DNA of 64,000 bases. It comes from Rufibacter tibetensis. Its GTDB lineage: Bacteria; Bacteroidota; Bacteroidia; Cytophagales; Hymenobacteraceae. The translations under genes and the position numbers were made by a program. Below, piece by piece: positions 27,381 to 36,113 of this stretch (positions within the stretch are counted from its first letter, which is position 1; each line of letters begins with the position of its first letter). Under the pieces are notes generated by a model. That model worked only from the letters and a program-made list of their open reading frames with translations. It did no database searches and was not told where the DNA came from. The stretch spans positions 4,966,001 to 5,030,000 of the forward strand of contig NZ_CP012643.1 of the NCBI RefSeq assembly GCF_001310085.1. Reading direction: 5' to 3'.

Positions 27381-28235
27381 TCAGGATTTCTGACGGTGTT
27401 TATGGCTTGGTTCGTAGATGAGCCGCATAAAAGTGCTTAACCGCTCATTCTTTTTAGATATAGGCACCCCGGTGACCAACCCCAAGAGCAGGTTGTCCAT
27501 GATGCTAAGCCGCATTTGGGGCCGCAGCACCGCTTCAAAAGAATTGCGCTCAGACACCATATTCGTTTCAAGCCCCACAAAATTGCGAGAATGCGGAAGC
27601 ATATAATGCAGGTTCAGGTTGGTATGATACTGAAAGTTCCAATGGTTCTCTTTGAACTGCTGGTGCATCACGGGTCCCGTGTAAACCAATGCGTGCCATT
27701 TAGAGCTAAGTTGCTTCGCCCCTACCAGAAAGGGATTGTAGGAATTGCCTTGAAATACTCTGGAGGTGGAAATCTCATCAAAATCATGCAGTTCCAAAGC
27801 ATTGATATACCCCACTGCCAGTGAGATCCGGCGCTTTCCAGACACTAGAAAGGTGTACTGGGCTGCCGTTTTAAGAGACTCCACCCGGTGGGCTGGCCGG
27901 TTGTCGGTAGATTCAAGGCGATTGGGCGAGTAGATGGAAACAGGAACTTCAACTTCCAGCCCCAACCTGTGCATTGGTGCCCATTCGTATTCCACCAGAA
28001 ACTCGTACTCATCATACTTTAGCTTGTCTCGCAGCCCAAAGCCGATGTTCCACTCTTGTTCCCCTTTGTGGGCTCCTAAATCCCGGATTAAGTCAATATA
28101 CAGGGGCTCAGCGTGGTGTAGCTTTAATGGCAGGCTATCATTTACCTGTTTTGTACTTTGAGCCCAGACGTAATTTTGAGCGAGGATCAGGTAAAAGGCA
28201 AATAGAAAACAAATATTTTTAAATACTTTCATCAT
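27381..28235 (-). CDS. Conserved beta-rich exported protein, probable outer-membrane protein
   Basis: 284 residues from the ATG at 28235 (a second ATG follows immediately). The signal peptide ends in YVWAQ. The mature protein starts with the striking stretch HAEPLYIDLIRDLGAHKGE, followed by many alternating amphipathic strands with aromatic ends (EWNIGFGLRD, FLVEYEWAPMHRLGLEVEVP, RISLAVGYINALE) and a Phe-containing last strand. I recognise the HAEPLYIDLIRDLGA pattern as one that recurs in Bacteroidota, but not a function. A barrel of the MetA-pathway/transporter type is likely, which would make it distantly related to the neighbouring pseudogene. The upstream gene (28370) is the same way round with a 134-bp gap. 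Confidence 0.75.
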   Translation of the reverse strand: MMKVFKNICFLFAFYLILAQNYVWAQSTKQVNDSLPLKLHHAEPLYIDLIRDLGAHKGEQEWNIGFGLRDKLKYDEYEFLVEYEWAPMHRLGLEVEVPVSIYSPNRLESTDNRPAHRVESLKTAAQYTFLVSGKRRISLAVGYINALELHDFDEISTSRVFQGNSYNPFLVGAKQLSSKWHALVYTGPVMHQQFKENHWNFQYHTNLNLHYMLPHSRNFVGLETNMVSERNSFEAVLRPQMRLSIMDNLLLGLVTGVPISKKNERLSTFMRLIYEPSHKHRQKS

Positions 28236-28369
28236 AATAGGTATTGGTAAAGAATGACCAGTCCACCTCCAACATGCGGATGCATGCAGAGCCGGACGGC
28301 ACTGAAATAAAGACATACCTTTCCCTGCTTCTATCTGAAACCAGGAAAACTGCTCTTTAACAGAGGCTA

Positions 28370-28747
28370 TTATGAAAGTTGTTTTGGAGGAGGCGTGTGG
28401 ACTTCCTGAGTCCGGCTGTAAGCGGAGCAACAATAAGCAGTGCAAGGCACGTCTGCGGCAGGCGCAAATACCTGGAAGGTTAACTTAGGAGGAAGAGAGT
28501 AATCTTTGGCAACTAAGGTATGCTTCAAACCCTGTGAAGTGTCCTCCAAGTCATCATCCAGAAACCCTGAACCAGCATCCAGGTATCCCTCAGCCACTAG
28601 CTCCAGCAAGGAATCAATTTCGTCTGCTGCTGTATCTGTCACTATGGTCATCAAGCTGTCCTCTCCTGGCATAGGAGCCCGATCCACAAAGCAGACGGTG
28701 TTCATGAAAGTGAACAGCAGGAAATACGTGATGAATTGCTTTAACAT
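28370..28747 (-). CDS. Small hypothetical exported or membrane-anchored protein
   Basis: 125 residues. Residues 1-20 form a hydrophobic N-terminus (KQFITYFLLFTFMNTVCF), a signal peptide or anchor. The rest is acidic and low in structure (DSLLELVAEGYLDAGSGFLDDDLED), then VFAPAADVPCTAYCCSAYSRTQE with three Cys and a Pro-rich end. No family recognised. It lies upstream of the HAEPLYIDLIRDLGA gene and probably in the same transcript. I can offer no function. Confidence 0.6.
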   Translation of the reverse strand: MLKQFITYFLLFTFMNTVCFVDRAPMPGEDSLMTIVTDTAADEIDSLLELVAEGYLDAGSGFLDDDLEDTSQGLKHTLVAKDYSLPPKLTFQVFAPAADVPCTAYCCSAYSRTQEVHTPPPKQLS

Positions 28748-29125
28748 AGTGGCTTTAAATCCGACTCACGGCAAAGATACAGCAAACAAATGGAAGCTTA
28801 GGTACCTACAGCATCTTTCTACCTTTCTTCAACCAAGGTATTTAGACATATGATTAGGGCAAATTAAGAAAATGATAGCCTTCAGTACAGGGTTTAGTTT
28901 TAAATTGGAATATATTACAAACCACTGCATTACAATTTTTCCGGTGGAAGGCCAAGAAGTGAACCATGGCTTTGTGGTGCACCTGGTAAACCAAAAAAGG
29001 CTTCTTTGCAAAGAGCTGGAATAAGCTATAATTAAAAAAGAGGGGTCTGGTTTTTTGGTAGTTTTCTTGAAAAAACACCTAAACCAGGCCCCTCTTTTAA
29101 GAAAAATGCTGCCTGAGAGTAAAAT
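28748..29125. other. 378-bp spacer without a supported gene
   Basis: Only short unsupported reading frames without homology or a good start are visible. It must hold the promoter of the gene starting at 28747, and it contains the long hairpin at 29036-29098 that ends the gene upstream on the minus strand. Confidence 0.6.
29036..29098. terminator. Terminator hairpin with palindrome-family core
   Basis: AAAAGAGGGGTCTGGTTT pairs with AAACCAGGCCCCTCTTTT (one G-T pair). The inner 35 bases (29050-29084) are a family copy with the typical GTTTTC centre. It lies 27 bp past the stop of the outer-membrane protein gene on the minus strand. Confidence 0.8.
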
Positions 29126-29725
29126 CTATTTACCAATTAGTTTATAGCCTAAACTCAGGATTACTTGTTTGTTTCTGAAATCAACACTTCCATTGCTATC
29201 AGTGTAGGCGCGGGTTAACCGCTCATAGCGTACATCGGCGGTAAGCCTAGAAATGTCAAATCCAGCCCCAATCTGGTATCCCCAGTCAGCTGAATTGAAG
29301 GCTTCTCTGTAATCTTCCAAATCTGAGTCAGTTTTAATCATCACAGAGGCTACTGGTCCGGCATATGCCCTCAAAAAAGCCAATTTATATCCTACCATAA
29401 TAGGAAGATCCAGGTTGGTAAAACCAATCTCCTGTACAGAGGTTCCTCCGTTACTATCGGGCATACTAAACTTACCCCCGGAAGAAGAAAGAACAGCCTC
29501 GGGCTGTAGCAGAAAACCCAGAACGTTTAACCTGGCAAATGCGCCGGCATGAAACCCGGTGATACTTTCCTTTTCTTTGAATTGCTCAAAACTGGAACTC
29601 GGATTTTTAAAGTCCACGTTAGAAGAGCTAACTCCCGCCTTTAATCCTAGGGTAAAAACATCCTGTGCCTGAGCTGCTAAGCCACCAAAAAAAAGAAAGG
29701 CAGCTAAAAGAAATGCTTTTTTCAT
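29126..29725 (-). CDS. Outer-membrane beta-barrel protein (porin-family, PF13568-like)
   Basis: 199 residues with a signal peptide ending LAAQAQ. The mature protein begins VFTLGLKAGVSSSNVDF, a common start of the Bacteroidota OMP_b-brl_2 family, and alternates strands and loops such as ITGFHAGAFARLNV, FLLQPEAVLSSSGGKF, NLDLPIMVGYKLAFLRAYAGPVAS, AGFDISRLTADVRYERL, to a final KQVILSLGYKLIGK. An eight-stranded barrel is expected, in the outer membrane, with no assigned function. Confidence 0.85.
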   Translation of the reverse strand: MKKAFLLAAFLFFGGLAAQAQDVFTLGLKAGVSSSNVDFKNPSSSFEQFKEKESITGFHAGAFARLNVLGFLLQPEAVLSSSGGKFSMPDSNGGTSVQEIGFTNLDLPIMVGYKLAFLRAYAGPVASVMIKTDSDLEDYREAFNSADWGYQIGAGFDISRLTADVRYERLTRAYTDSNGSVDFRNKQVILSLGYKLIGK

Positions 29726-30399
29726 AATTGAAGTTAAAAAAGTCGCTAAAAATTAAAAATATTACCTATTGTAAAGTCAAGACACTCTTCTCTTTCATAG
29801 CTTATCATCACTTTTCTGCTATGGCGCTTTCCCTGTGATTACCCCTATGCCAATTTTTTATTTATGTATTTCTAAATCTTATTAACTGATTGTTCATCAT
29901 TATATTCTGCTAAGTTCAAAATGCATCAATGGGGTGAAACTTACTTAAGTAAATGCTTTTAAGTTTTCTTTATAAGTTCTATGACATGAATATGCCCCTC
30001 TACCCCTAACAGTACAGCATTGAAGTCCATAAACTATTAAAGAAACTTTAGTCTAATTCCATTAATTAACATCTACCTACTTCATATAAAACTTTTCAAC
30101 CCTCTAAAAAATAATTTATTTAACATATTTTAGTAGGGAATAGTACCATATTAGATCTTTATTTCTTATATTACATAACTTTTCAATCATTAATTTAAAT
30201 AAAGCATAAAGCTTATTAAGAATAATACAAAAAGTATATTCAAGCAGTTAACCCCTTCCTGCTTGTAGCTTCCCTTTTGTTTGTAGCTAATCCTTTATAA
30301 AAAACGATTTTAAGCGCTTTATATAAATATAGGATCAAACCTTTACAAAAAATATAACAAACTCCATACCAGATCTTACCACCCTTTATTGCTATTGCC
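29726..30399. other. 674-bp AT-rich spacer, no supported gene
   Basis: Very AT-rich with many TTTA/TAAA runs, unlike the coding regions around it. The one longer reading frame (30240-30440, minus) is low in complexity (Ile/Tyr/Lys-rich) and overlaps the start of the next gene, so I do not call it. The spacer must contain the divergent promoters of the outer-membrane protein gene and the N-acetyltransferase gene. No RNA gene was recognised. Confidence 0.6.
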
Positions 30400-31263
30400 A
30401 TGAATCTTCGCACACCTTCTAAAACTTTATTCAAAATCAAGAAAGATGGAATACAGTTGGACCGCTACCTGGCCAGAATAGGCTACTCAGGAGATCTTTC
30501 TCCTACCCTGCAAACGCTCCAGAACCTGGTTTATCAGCATGTTATCTCCATCCCATTTGAAAATTTCAACCCCCTTCTAAAACAACCTGTTCTGCTGGAC
30601 ATTGACTCTTTGCAACGAAAAATGGTGGAAGATACCCGAGGCGGATATTGCTTTGAACAGAATACCTTGTTTAGCCAGGCGCTTCAGGAGTTGGGTTTTA
30701 AGGTAAAGGAAATAGCAGCACGAGTTTTATGGAATGTACCACTAGGCGTAACCACTGCCCGCGTGCACATGCTCCTTTTGGTTACCATTGAAGACGAAGA
30801 CTATATTGTTGATGTAGGATTTGGGGGTTTAACTTTGACTGCTCCGCTCCGCCTGCAGGAAAGAGCCGGCCAGAAAACCTCTCACGAAACCTTCAGAAAT
30901 TTACCGGTAGAAAGTGAATTTGTGCTACAGGCCCACATCCAAAATGATTGGAAACCCCTGTACCGCTTCAGTTTACAGGAGCAGTTCTCAGCTGACTTTG
31001 AGGTATATAACTGGTTTACTTCTACTCATCCAAGATCACCCTTTGTGACGGGATTGATGCTGGCCAAAACCACTCCTACTGCCAGGTTCGGACTACGGAA
31101 CAATGAATTAAGCAAGCACCTGCCTTCTGGCACCACAGAAAAGCAATTCCTTACCAGTCCAGAGCAAATTAAAACAGTGATTGCCGAGGTCTTCCAGTTG
31201 CAGATTCCTACTGCTCCCGAATTTGACCAAGCCCTTCACCTGATGTTGCAACCACTGGACTAG
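30400..31263 (+). CDS. nat: Arylamine N-acetyltransferase
   Basis: Acetyl-CoA-dependent acetylation of aromatic amines or hydrazines, 287 residues, the usual NAT length. The catalytic triad is complete: Cys84 in TRGGYCFEQN, His123 in ARVHMLLL and Asp138 in YIVDVGFGG. The N-terminus has the typical LDRYLARIGYSG and IPFENFNPLL. The start at 30400 is the first ATG in frame. It stands alone, preceded by an AT-rich spacer and followed by a hexamer repeat. The physiological substrate is unknown. Confidence 0.95.
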   Translation: MNLRTPSKTLFKIKKDGIQLDRYLARIGYSGDLSPTLQTLQNLVYQHVISIPFENFNPLLKQPVLLDIDSLQRKMVEDTRGGYCFEQNTLFSQALQELGFKVKEIAARVLWNVPLGVTTARVHMLLLVTIEDEDYIVDVGFGGLTLTAPLRLQERAGQKTSHETFRNLPVESEFVLQAHIQNDWKPLYRFSLQEQFSADFEVYNWFTSTHPRSPFVTGLMLAKTTPTARFGLRNNELSKHLPSGTTEKQFLTSPEQIKTVIAEVFQLQIPTAPEFDQALHLMLQPLD

Positions 31264-31270
31264 CCATACT

Positions 31271-31320
31271 CTTATACTTATACTTATACTTATACTTATA
31301 CTTATACTTATACTTATACT
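31271..31320. repeat. CTTATA hexamer tandem repeat, 8 copies
   Basis: Eight perfect copies of CTTATA (31271-31318) plus CT, 7 bases after the nat stop codon. A microsatellite of this purity can change copy number by slippage. It is outside coding sequence, so it would affect only the 3' region of nat or spacing to the next gene. Confidence 0.95.
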
Positions 31321-31435
31321 GACACTGACCGACCAGCAAAACTGAACTAAAAGAAAGTAGTGGCTTTTAGCTTTAATATGCTGAATGGATTCAGTTCAAT
31401 ACCAAAAGTTTTATCCCTGTTTTTGCAAAACAGCC

Positions 31436-31499
31436 AGAAAATGCCTAGACTTCTCTTTCAAACTGATTCAGTTTTGAAAGAGAAGTCTAGGCATTTTCT
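31436..31499. terminator. 27-bp perfect hairpin upstream of the ThuA gene
   Basis: 31436-31462 and 31473-31499 are exact complements over 27 bases, around a 10-base loop. Since the next gene starts at 31524 on the same strand, the hairpin probably terminates nat transcription just ahead of the ThuA promoter or leader. Confidence 0.75.
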
Positions 31500-31523
31500 A
31501 TTACTAAGCTCCCGTACACCTGT

Positions 31524-32264
31524 ATGAAAGGAAATCTGTTGCTGCTCCTGTTACCGCTAATGGTTCTTATGAATTGTTCTACCCGAAAGGAAATGGGGGG
31601 AGCGCCTGATCTTCCATCTCTTCTGGTGTTTTACAAAACTGCTGGCTATTACCACACCTCCATTCCCAGTGGATTGGCAGCTTTGCAAAAGCTAGGGGCA
31701 GAAAACGGGTTTAAGGTAGATACCACTAACAACGCTGCTAAGTTTGTGCAAGATACCTTACAGAAGTATGATGCAGTAGTGTTCCTGAGCACCACTCAAG
31801 ATGTTTTAAACGATACTCAGCAACAGGCTTTTGAGCAATTCATTAGAGGAGGCGGAGGGTTCGTAGGCATCCATGCGGCCACAGACACTGAATACAACTG
31901 GCCCTGGTACAATCAATTGGTGGGGGCTTACTTTGACAGCCATCCTGAAATTCAGACTGCCACTATTCAGGTGGTAGACAAATCCCATCTCTCTACCTCT
32001 TTTCTGCCTGATAAATGGGAGCGGAAAGATGAATGGTACAACTTCAAAAACATCAACCCAGATGTCAAAGTACTGGCGAACCTGGACGAGACTTCCTACA
32101 AAGGAGGCAAGAACGGCCAAAATCACCCAATTGCCTGGTACCACACCTTTGAAGGAGCCCGGGTCTTTTATACGGGCGGAGGGCACACCAATGAAAGCTT
32201 TCAGGAGCCATTATTCCTGCGGCATTTGTTGGGCGGCATCCAGTATGTACTTCAGAAAGAATAG
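31524..32264 (+). CDS. ThuA-domain lipoprotein
   Basis: 246 residues with a lipobox LMNC (Cys18). The mature part is a ThuA-like glutamine-amidotransferase-fold domain: LLVFYKTAGYYHTSIPSGL, YDAVVFLSTTQDVLN, the signature FIRGGGGFVGIHAATDTEY, NHPIAWYHTFEGARVFYTGGGHTNES. ThuA-type domains are linked to trehalose and other sugar metabolism in some bacteria. Bacteroidota encode many exported members, whose substrates are unknown. The protein is likely lipid-anchored, facing the periplasm or the surface. It stands alone between two hairpins. Confidence 0.9.
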   Translation: MKGNLLLLLLPLMVLMNCSTRKEMGGAPDLPSLLVFYKTAGYYHTSIPSGLAALQKLGAENGFKVDTTNNAAKFVQDTLQKYDAVVFLSTTQDVLNDTQQQAFEQFIRGGGGFVGIHAATDTEYNWPWYNQLVGAYFDSHPEIQTATIQVVDKSHLSTSFLPDKWERKDEWYNFKNINPDVKVLANLDETSYKGGKNGQNHPIAWYHTFEGARVFYTGGGHTNESFQEPLFLRHLLGGIQYVLQKE

Positions 32265-32278
32265 CAACTTTTCATATT

Positions 32279-32340
32279 AGCTTCAAACAGAAAGACCCGT
32301 TATGCTCACTTTTGCTTAACGGACCTTTCTGTTTGAAGCT
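32279..32340. terminator. Bidirectional terminator between ThuA and DUF892 genes
   Basis: AGCTTCAAACAGAAAG and its complement pair, extended by CCGTTA/TAACGG after two mismatches (32279-32302 with 32317-32340). The two flanking genes converge. Confidence 0.8.
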
Positions 32341-32350
32341 ATGTTTGTTC

Positions 32351-32860
32351 TTAAAGAATACCGCTGCCTGGCATGGCTTTTTGGTTGATGTTGCTTTTTG
32401 CAAGGTTGTTTAAAAGAGTGTCGGTTTTCTGTTCTTCTTCCAGGGTCATTCTTAAAAGTTGCGCTACTTCTGTTAAGCCAAGTTCCTCTGCTAAGTAGGC
32501 AGCAGTTCCGTAGCCAGAGATTTCATAGTGTTCTATTTTTTGGGCACCACAGATCAGGGAGGCGTCCATCACTTCCGAGGTTGCATCTTTGTGCATCACC
32601 TTTTCGCCTTCCGCAATTAAGCCTTTCATGCTGGGGTTTCCGTCGCCCTCAGGACTGATGGACAATTGGGCCGCTATCTTCTCTAGTCGCTCTACCTGCA
32701 CTGTTGTTTCGTCTAAGTGGGTAGTGAATGCAGCTTTCAATTGGGGGCTCTGAGCTTTTTCAATCATGCGGGGCAGGCCCATCAAAATGATTCGTTCAGC
32801 ACTGTATAACGTCTGCACCTCGTGGCTCAGAAGGTCATGTAAGGTTTTCAATTCTGCCAT
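32351..32860 (-). CDS. YciF/DUF892-family ferritin-like protein
   Basis: Four-helix-bundle protein of 169 residues from the ATG at 32860 (an upstream in-frame start would add 23 atypical residues). DUF892 landmarks: LKTLHDLLSHEVQTLYSAE at the start, LKAAFTTHLDETTVQVERLE, DASLICGAQKIEHYEISGYGTA, and LLRMTLEEEQKTDTLLNNLA. The E/H pattern (E13, E-x-x-H pairs) matches ferritin-like metal-binding helices. Family members are linked to general stress, and a role is not proven here. The last residues NINQKAMPGSGIL are usual for the family. Confidence 0.9.
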   Translation of the reverse strand: MAELKTLHDLLSHEVQTLYSAERIILMGLPRMIEKAQSPQLKAAFTTHLDETTVQVERLEKIAAQLSISPEGDGNPSMKGLIAEGEKVMHKDATSEVMDASLICGAQKIEHYEISGYGTAAYLAEELGLTEVAQLLRMTLEEEQKTDTLLNNLAKSNINQKAMPGSGIL

Positions 32861-33011
32861 CTTTCTGTCGTTTAGGGATGAAACACACTCCTGGTTTTTA
32901 CGAACGCATGTAAGTGTAGTTGATGCCAATACTGGTTATTTCACCTTTTCCTTTCCTCTACCTACTTTTTTAATTGCGATTAAGTGAGTTATGCCTCCGT
33001 TGAAAGCAGAT

Positions 33012-33064
33012 CAGCCGTCTTTTAGGTGCCGTTTTCATAAAACAACACCTAAAGGACGGCTGAA
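33012..33064. terminator. Terminator hairpin with palindrome-family core
   Basis: TCAGCCGTCTTTTAGGTG and CACCTAAAGGACGGCTGA pair with one G-T. The inner part is a 34-base family copy (33021-33054). It lies 28 bp past the stop of the T9SS amylase on the minus strand. Confidence 0.8.
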
Positions 33065-33091
33065 AAGATAATCTTCAGATAAGGAGTCAGG

Positions 33092-35914
33092 TTACCGCAC
33101 TACAACTTGAACAGTTTTCGCGGTAGTGCCTGTCACTAGTTTAACGTGGTAGATACCTGGTGCCAATCGCTTTTTACCACCAGTGGTTAGGGTTTGCGTG
33201 ATGGTTTGGTTTCCGGCTGACTGCTTTCCTAAGGCTTTGTTGATGAGCAACCTACCCACTTGGTCATACACCTGGAAAGACACTTCAGAAGCTGCGGCTA
33301 ACTGGTACTGCAATGAGATAGCTCCATTACCAGTAGGGTTTGGATAAGCCACCACGTTTTTAGCCAAAGCGTCACGTTCTTCTTTTGAACCCAACAAGAT
33401 GCTGGAGGAGGTCAGGCGTTTGGTGGTGTATAATCTGTATTCTCCCGGTTGCAGGGTGATGGCTTGATTTACATTGGTCACCGTCAAAGATTCACCGGTA
33501 ACAAAATCATACCATGTGCCTGTGTTCTGGAATTTAGGATCAACAGTGCCCGGGGTTACCCCGAAGTTCCCTAGCACGGCTACATTTATGTCAGGGTCTT
33601 GAATATGGATGGTTTTGATGTTGTTTCCAAGGTTCAACGTGTAGTTTCCAGACTCAAAAGCAGGCTGGTTGATTTTCATTTTGATTAGGGCGGCGTACAC
33701 GTTGTACAGTTTTCTTCGCTCAGGATCCTGGTAGTAGTTCCAGAGAATGGGCTTGTTTCCGGTGCGGCCGTTCTGGTTGATAGGAATGTCATACCCTACT
33801 TCACCAAACTGCCATACCATTTTAGGTCCTGGAATGGTAAAGAAGAACGCAGCCGCCAACTGCATCCGCTGCAAGGCTGTGGTCACGTTTCTGACATTGT
33901 AAGCCCCAGACATGTTTCCATAAAGGGTAGCTTCCACCATCTGGCGCTCTTCGTCATGGCTTTCCATATATCCTACTACGTGCGGGTTTGTCCAGCCGCG
34001 CTGCTTATAGGATATCCAGTTGAAGTTAGAATTATCTGTATAGCCTAGAATGGCTTGCTTGTAGTTGCCATGCAAGTTCCCCCACAGCATCATGCCGTAA
34101 TTGGAGAGAACCGTTTCTTCTGCGTTATCGGCAAAATGCTCCAGAATCACATAAGCACTGTTATCTACCGACCAAATGTGGTCTGCCATGCGCTTAAGTA
34201 AGTTCACTCTGGACTGGTCATACTGTCCCCAGGCGTTTAAACTCCCTAACGTCTGCTTTTGGGTGAATCCTTTGGAAAGGTCGAACCGATAGCCGTCTAC
34301 TTTGTATTCCTGCAGCCAAAACTCGTTCACCCGGTCCACATAATACTTGGTAGCGGCACTTTCATGATTGAAGTCATGGCCCACGTTAAATTCATGCGTT
34401 GGGTCTGGGTTAAACCAAGGGTTTTCTGGGGTCGTTTTGCCGGTGGCCGAATTGAAGTACAGTTGCACCATAGGTGATTGACCGAAGGCATGGTTTAAGA
34501 CTATGTCCAGAATAACCGCCATACCGCGGGCGTGTGCCTCATCAATAAACCGCTTTAGCAACTCCTTTGAACCATAGTATTTGTCTGGCGCGAAATGATA
34601 AGCTGTGTTATATCCCCAACTAAGGTTACCCTCAAACTCGTTGACGGGCATCAGCTCTATCGCGTTTACGCCTAAACGGCTCAGGTAATTGAGGGTATCT
34701 GTAAGGGTTTTGTAATCGTGTTTTTCAATGAAATCACGGACCAGAAGTTCATAAATTACCAGATCCGTTTTCTTAGGACGGGTGAAATTAGTCACTCTCC
34801 AGTTGTAGGCAGCTTGGTTTGTCTGGAAAACAGACACCATGCCAGTGGCTTTTCCGGTGGGATACTGCTTTAAATTTGGATACGTTTCTGCGGAGATGAA
34901 GCGGTCCTCGTTGGGATCTAAGGTCTTTTGCGTGTACGGGTCCCCTATTCTGATGGTCTCATCAACCAAAAACTGGTAGGCATATTCCTGGCCAGCCACC
35001 AGGCTGTTCAGTTGCACCCAGTACCGGGTACCGTCTGGCGTGCGGTTCATAGGTGTAGCCCCCACTACCCAGTTATTGAAGTCTCCTACCAGGTACACGT
35101 TCTGCTTGCCAGGCGCATACAGGTTTACCAAAACACTGGTCGCGCTTAAATAGGTGGCTCCGTCCTTGGCATTAGCTGGTAGAGCCTGGGTTGGTGCAGC
35201 AGCCCGTACTACAAACAGAAAAGAATCTACAGCCGTGACATTGCCACTTTCAACCGTCACCTTGACTTTGTTTGGACCCGATACTGTTGCCGTAAGCTGT
35301 GTTTCCAGAACAGTGGCTGCGGCTTCTTCTTTCACCTTCACCCCATTCAAGAACAGCGACAACTTTCCACTGGCAGAGGCATTGGCTCTTACAGGTATGT
35401 TTTGGCCCTGGTTTACGAATAACCCATTCAAACCAACTACCGGCTGCGCAAAAGAAACGTTAACGGCTCCAGAAGCATAAATGGCTACTTTAATGTCTTT
35501 GTTGCCAGTATCCTTTCCTTCCTTGCTGCCGTTTCCGTTCCGGAACACAAACATCAGCGCCTTGATCTCTTCGTTGTCGGGTACGTTGTAGTACGTGCGC
35601 GGATTGATGGTGATCTGGTACAGGTTATTTCCCAGAGACGTCATTAAAGCCGCCGGAGTATTACTGGGCCAGGGAGCTTTCACGTACTTCCAGTCAGAGT
35701 CTGAAGTACTCAGGTTGGTCAGTACACCCGTATGCGCGTAAATGGGTTCATTCACATTGGCAAGGCCTCCGGAACCTTTGGTGGCATCAAAGGTGATAGT
35801 GACTGGTTCATTGTGCACAGGAAACGCGGGTGACCAGGTCACCACCTGCGCCTGCACTGCCTGTACCAGTAGCAACACCAGTAACAAGCCAAGCAAACGG
35901 AACGTAGTTTTCAT
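33092..35914 (-). CDS. Multidomain GH13 amylase/pullulanase-like enzyme exported by type IX secretion
   Basis: Large extracellular starch-active enzyme, 940 residues. After the signal peptide (ending AVQAQ) come an N-terminal beta-sandwich (about 25-135, VTWSPAFPVHNEPVTITFDA), an Ig-like stretch (about 150-245), a CBM48-type module (about 250-345, LVNLYAPGKQNVYLVGDFNNW) and the GH13 barrel. Catalytic regions are LDIVLNHAF (about 475), GYRFDLSKG with the Asp nucleophile (about 543), VILEHFADN with the Glu (about 591) and MESHDEERQ (about 653). The last 80 residues, VVAYPNPTGNGAISL to LVTGTTAKTVQVVVR, form a T9SS type A sorting domain, so the protein crosses the outer membrane by T9SS. The same 19-base operator found before susC lies about 60 bp upstream of its start, and it is divergent from glgB. 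Confidence 0.92.
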   Translation of the reverse strand: MKTTFRLLGLLLVLLLVQAVQAQVVTWSPAFPVHNEPVTITFDATKGSGGLANVNEPIYAHTGVLTNLSTSDSDWKYVKAPWPSNTPAALMTSLGNNLYQITINPRTYYNVPDNEEIKALMFVFRNGNGSKEGKDTGNKDIKVAIYASGAVNVSFAQPVVGLNGLFVNQGQNIPVRANASASGKLSLFLNGVKVKEEAAATVLETQLTATVSGPNKVKVTVESGNVTAVDSFLFVVRAAAPTQALPANAKDGATYLSATSVLVNLYAPGKQNVYLVGDFNNWVVGATPMNRTPDGTRYWVQLNSLVAGQEYAYQFLVDETIRIGDPYTQKTLDPNEDRFISAETYPNLKQYPTGKATGMVSVFQTNQAAYNWRVTNFTRPKKTDLVIYELLVRDFIEKHDYKTLTDTLNYLSRLGVNAIELMPVNEFEGNLSWGYNTAYHFAPDKYYGSKELLKRFIDEAHARGMAVILDIVLNHAFGQSPMVQLYFNSATGKTTPENPWFNPDPTHEFNVGHDFNHESAATKYYVDRVNEFWLQEYKVDGYRFDLSKGFTQKQTLGSLNAWGQYDQSRVNLLKRMADHIWSVDNSAYVILEHFADNAEETVLSNYGMMLWGNLHGNYKQAILGYTDNSNFNWISYKQRGWTNPHVVGYMESHDEERQMVEATLYGNMSGAYNVRNVTTALQRMQLAAAFFFTIPGPKMVWQFGEVGYDIPINQNGRTGNKPILWNYYQDPERRKLYNVYAALIKMKINQPAFESGNYTLNLGNNIKTIHIQDPDINVAVLGNFGVTPGTVDPKFQNTGTWYDFVTGESLTVTNVNQAITLQPGEYRLYTTKRLTSSSILLGSKEERDALAKNVVAYPNPTGNGAISLQYQLAAASEVSFQVYDQVGRLLINKALGKQSAGNQTITQTLTTGGKKRLAPGIYHVKLVTGTTAKTVQVVVR

Positions 35915-35963
35915 GCGATAGGCTTAAATTATTTAAGGGATGATACAAAGGCAAACCGAAATG

Positions 35964-35982
35964 TTACGAAATCGATTTCCTT
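35964..35982. promoter_or_regulatory. Probable LacI-family operator between T9SS amylase and glgB
   Basis: TTACGAAATCGATTTCCTT is identical over 19 bases to the site before susC, with the palindrome GAAATCGATTTC at 35968-35979, and followed by GCGA in both. It is about 60 bp upstream of the amylase start and about 140 bp upstream of the divergent glgB start. It ties both genes to the LacI-family regulator at 13762. Confidence 0.8.
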
Positions 35983-36113
35983 GCGAATTTATCAAATTAA
36001 ACCAGTAATGACACTTAAATTTTAACAACTTTTCAGAGTATTCTTCTGTGCTCATTTGCAGTTGCACCTTATCCGTAGGAAGTGTAACTTAACCCGATTC
36101 CAAACTTGCAAAC

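Noticed and set aside
28854-29078. Minus-strand frame of 74 residues in the 28748-29125 spacer
   Set aside because: Runs through the terminator hairpin, with Phe/Lys-rich composition and no ribosome site or family.
30240-30440. 66-residue minus-strand frame in the AT-rich spacer before nat
   Set aside because: Composition is driven by AT-rich sequence, no homology is recognisable, and it overlaps the nat start.
31271-31320. Possible CRISPR or phase-variation repeat at the CTTATA array
   Set aside because: There are no spacers between units and it lies outside a coding frame, so it is listed only as a microsatellite.
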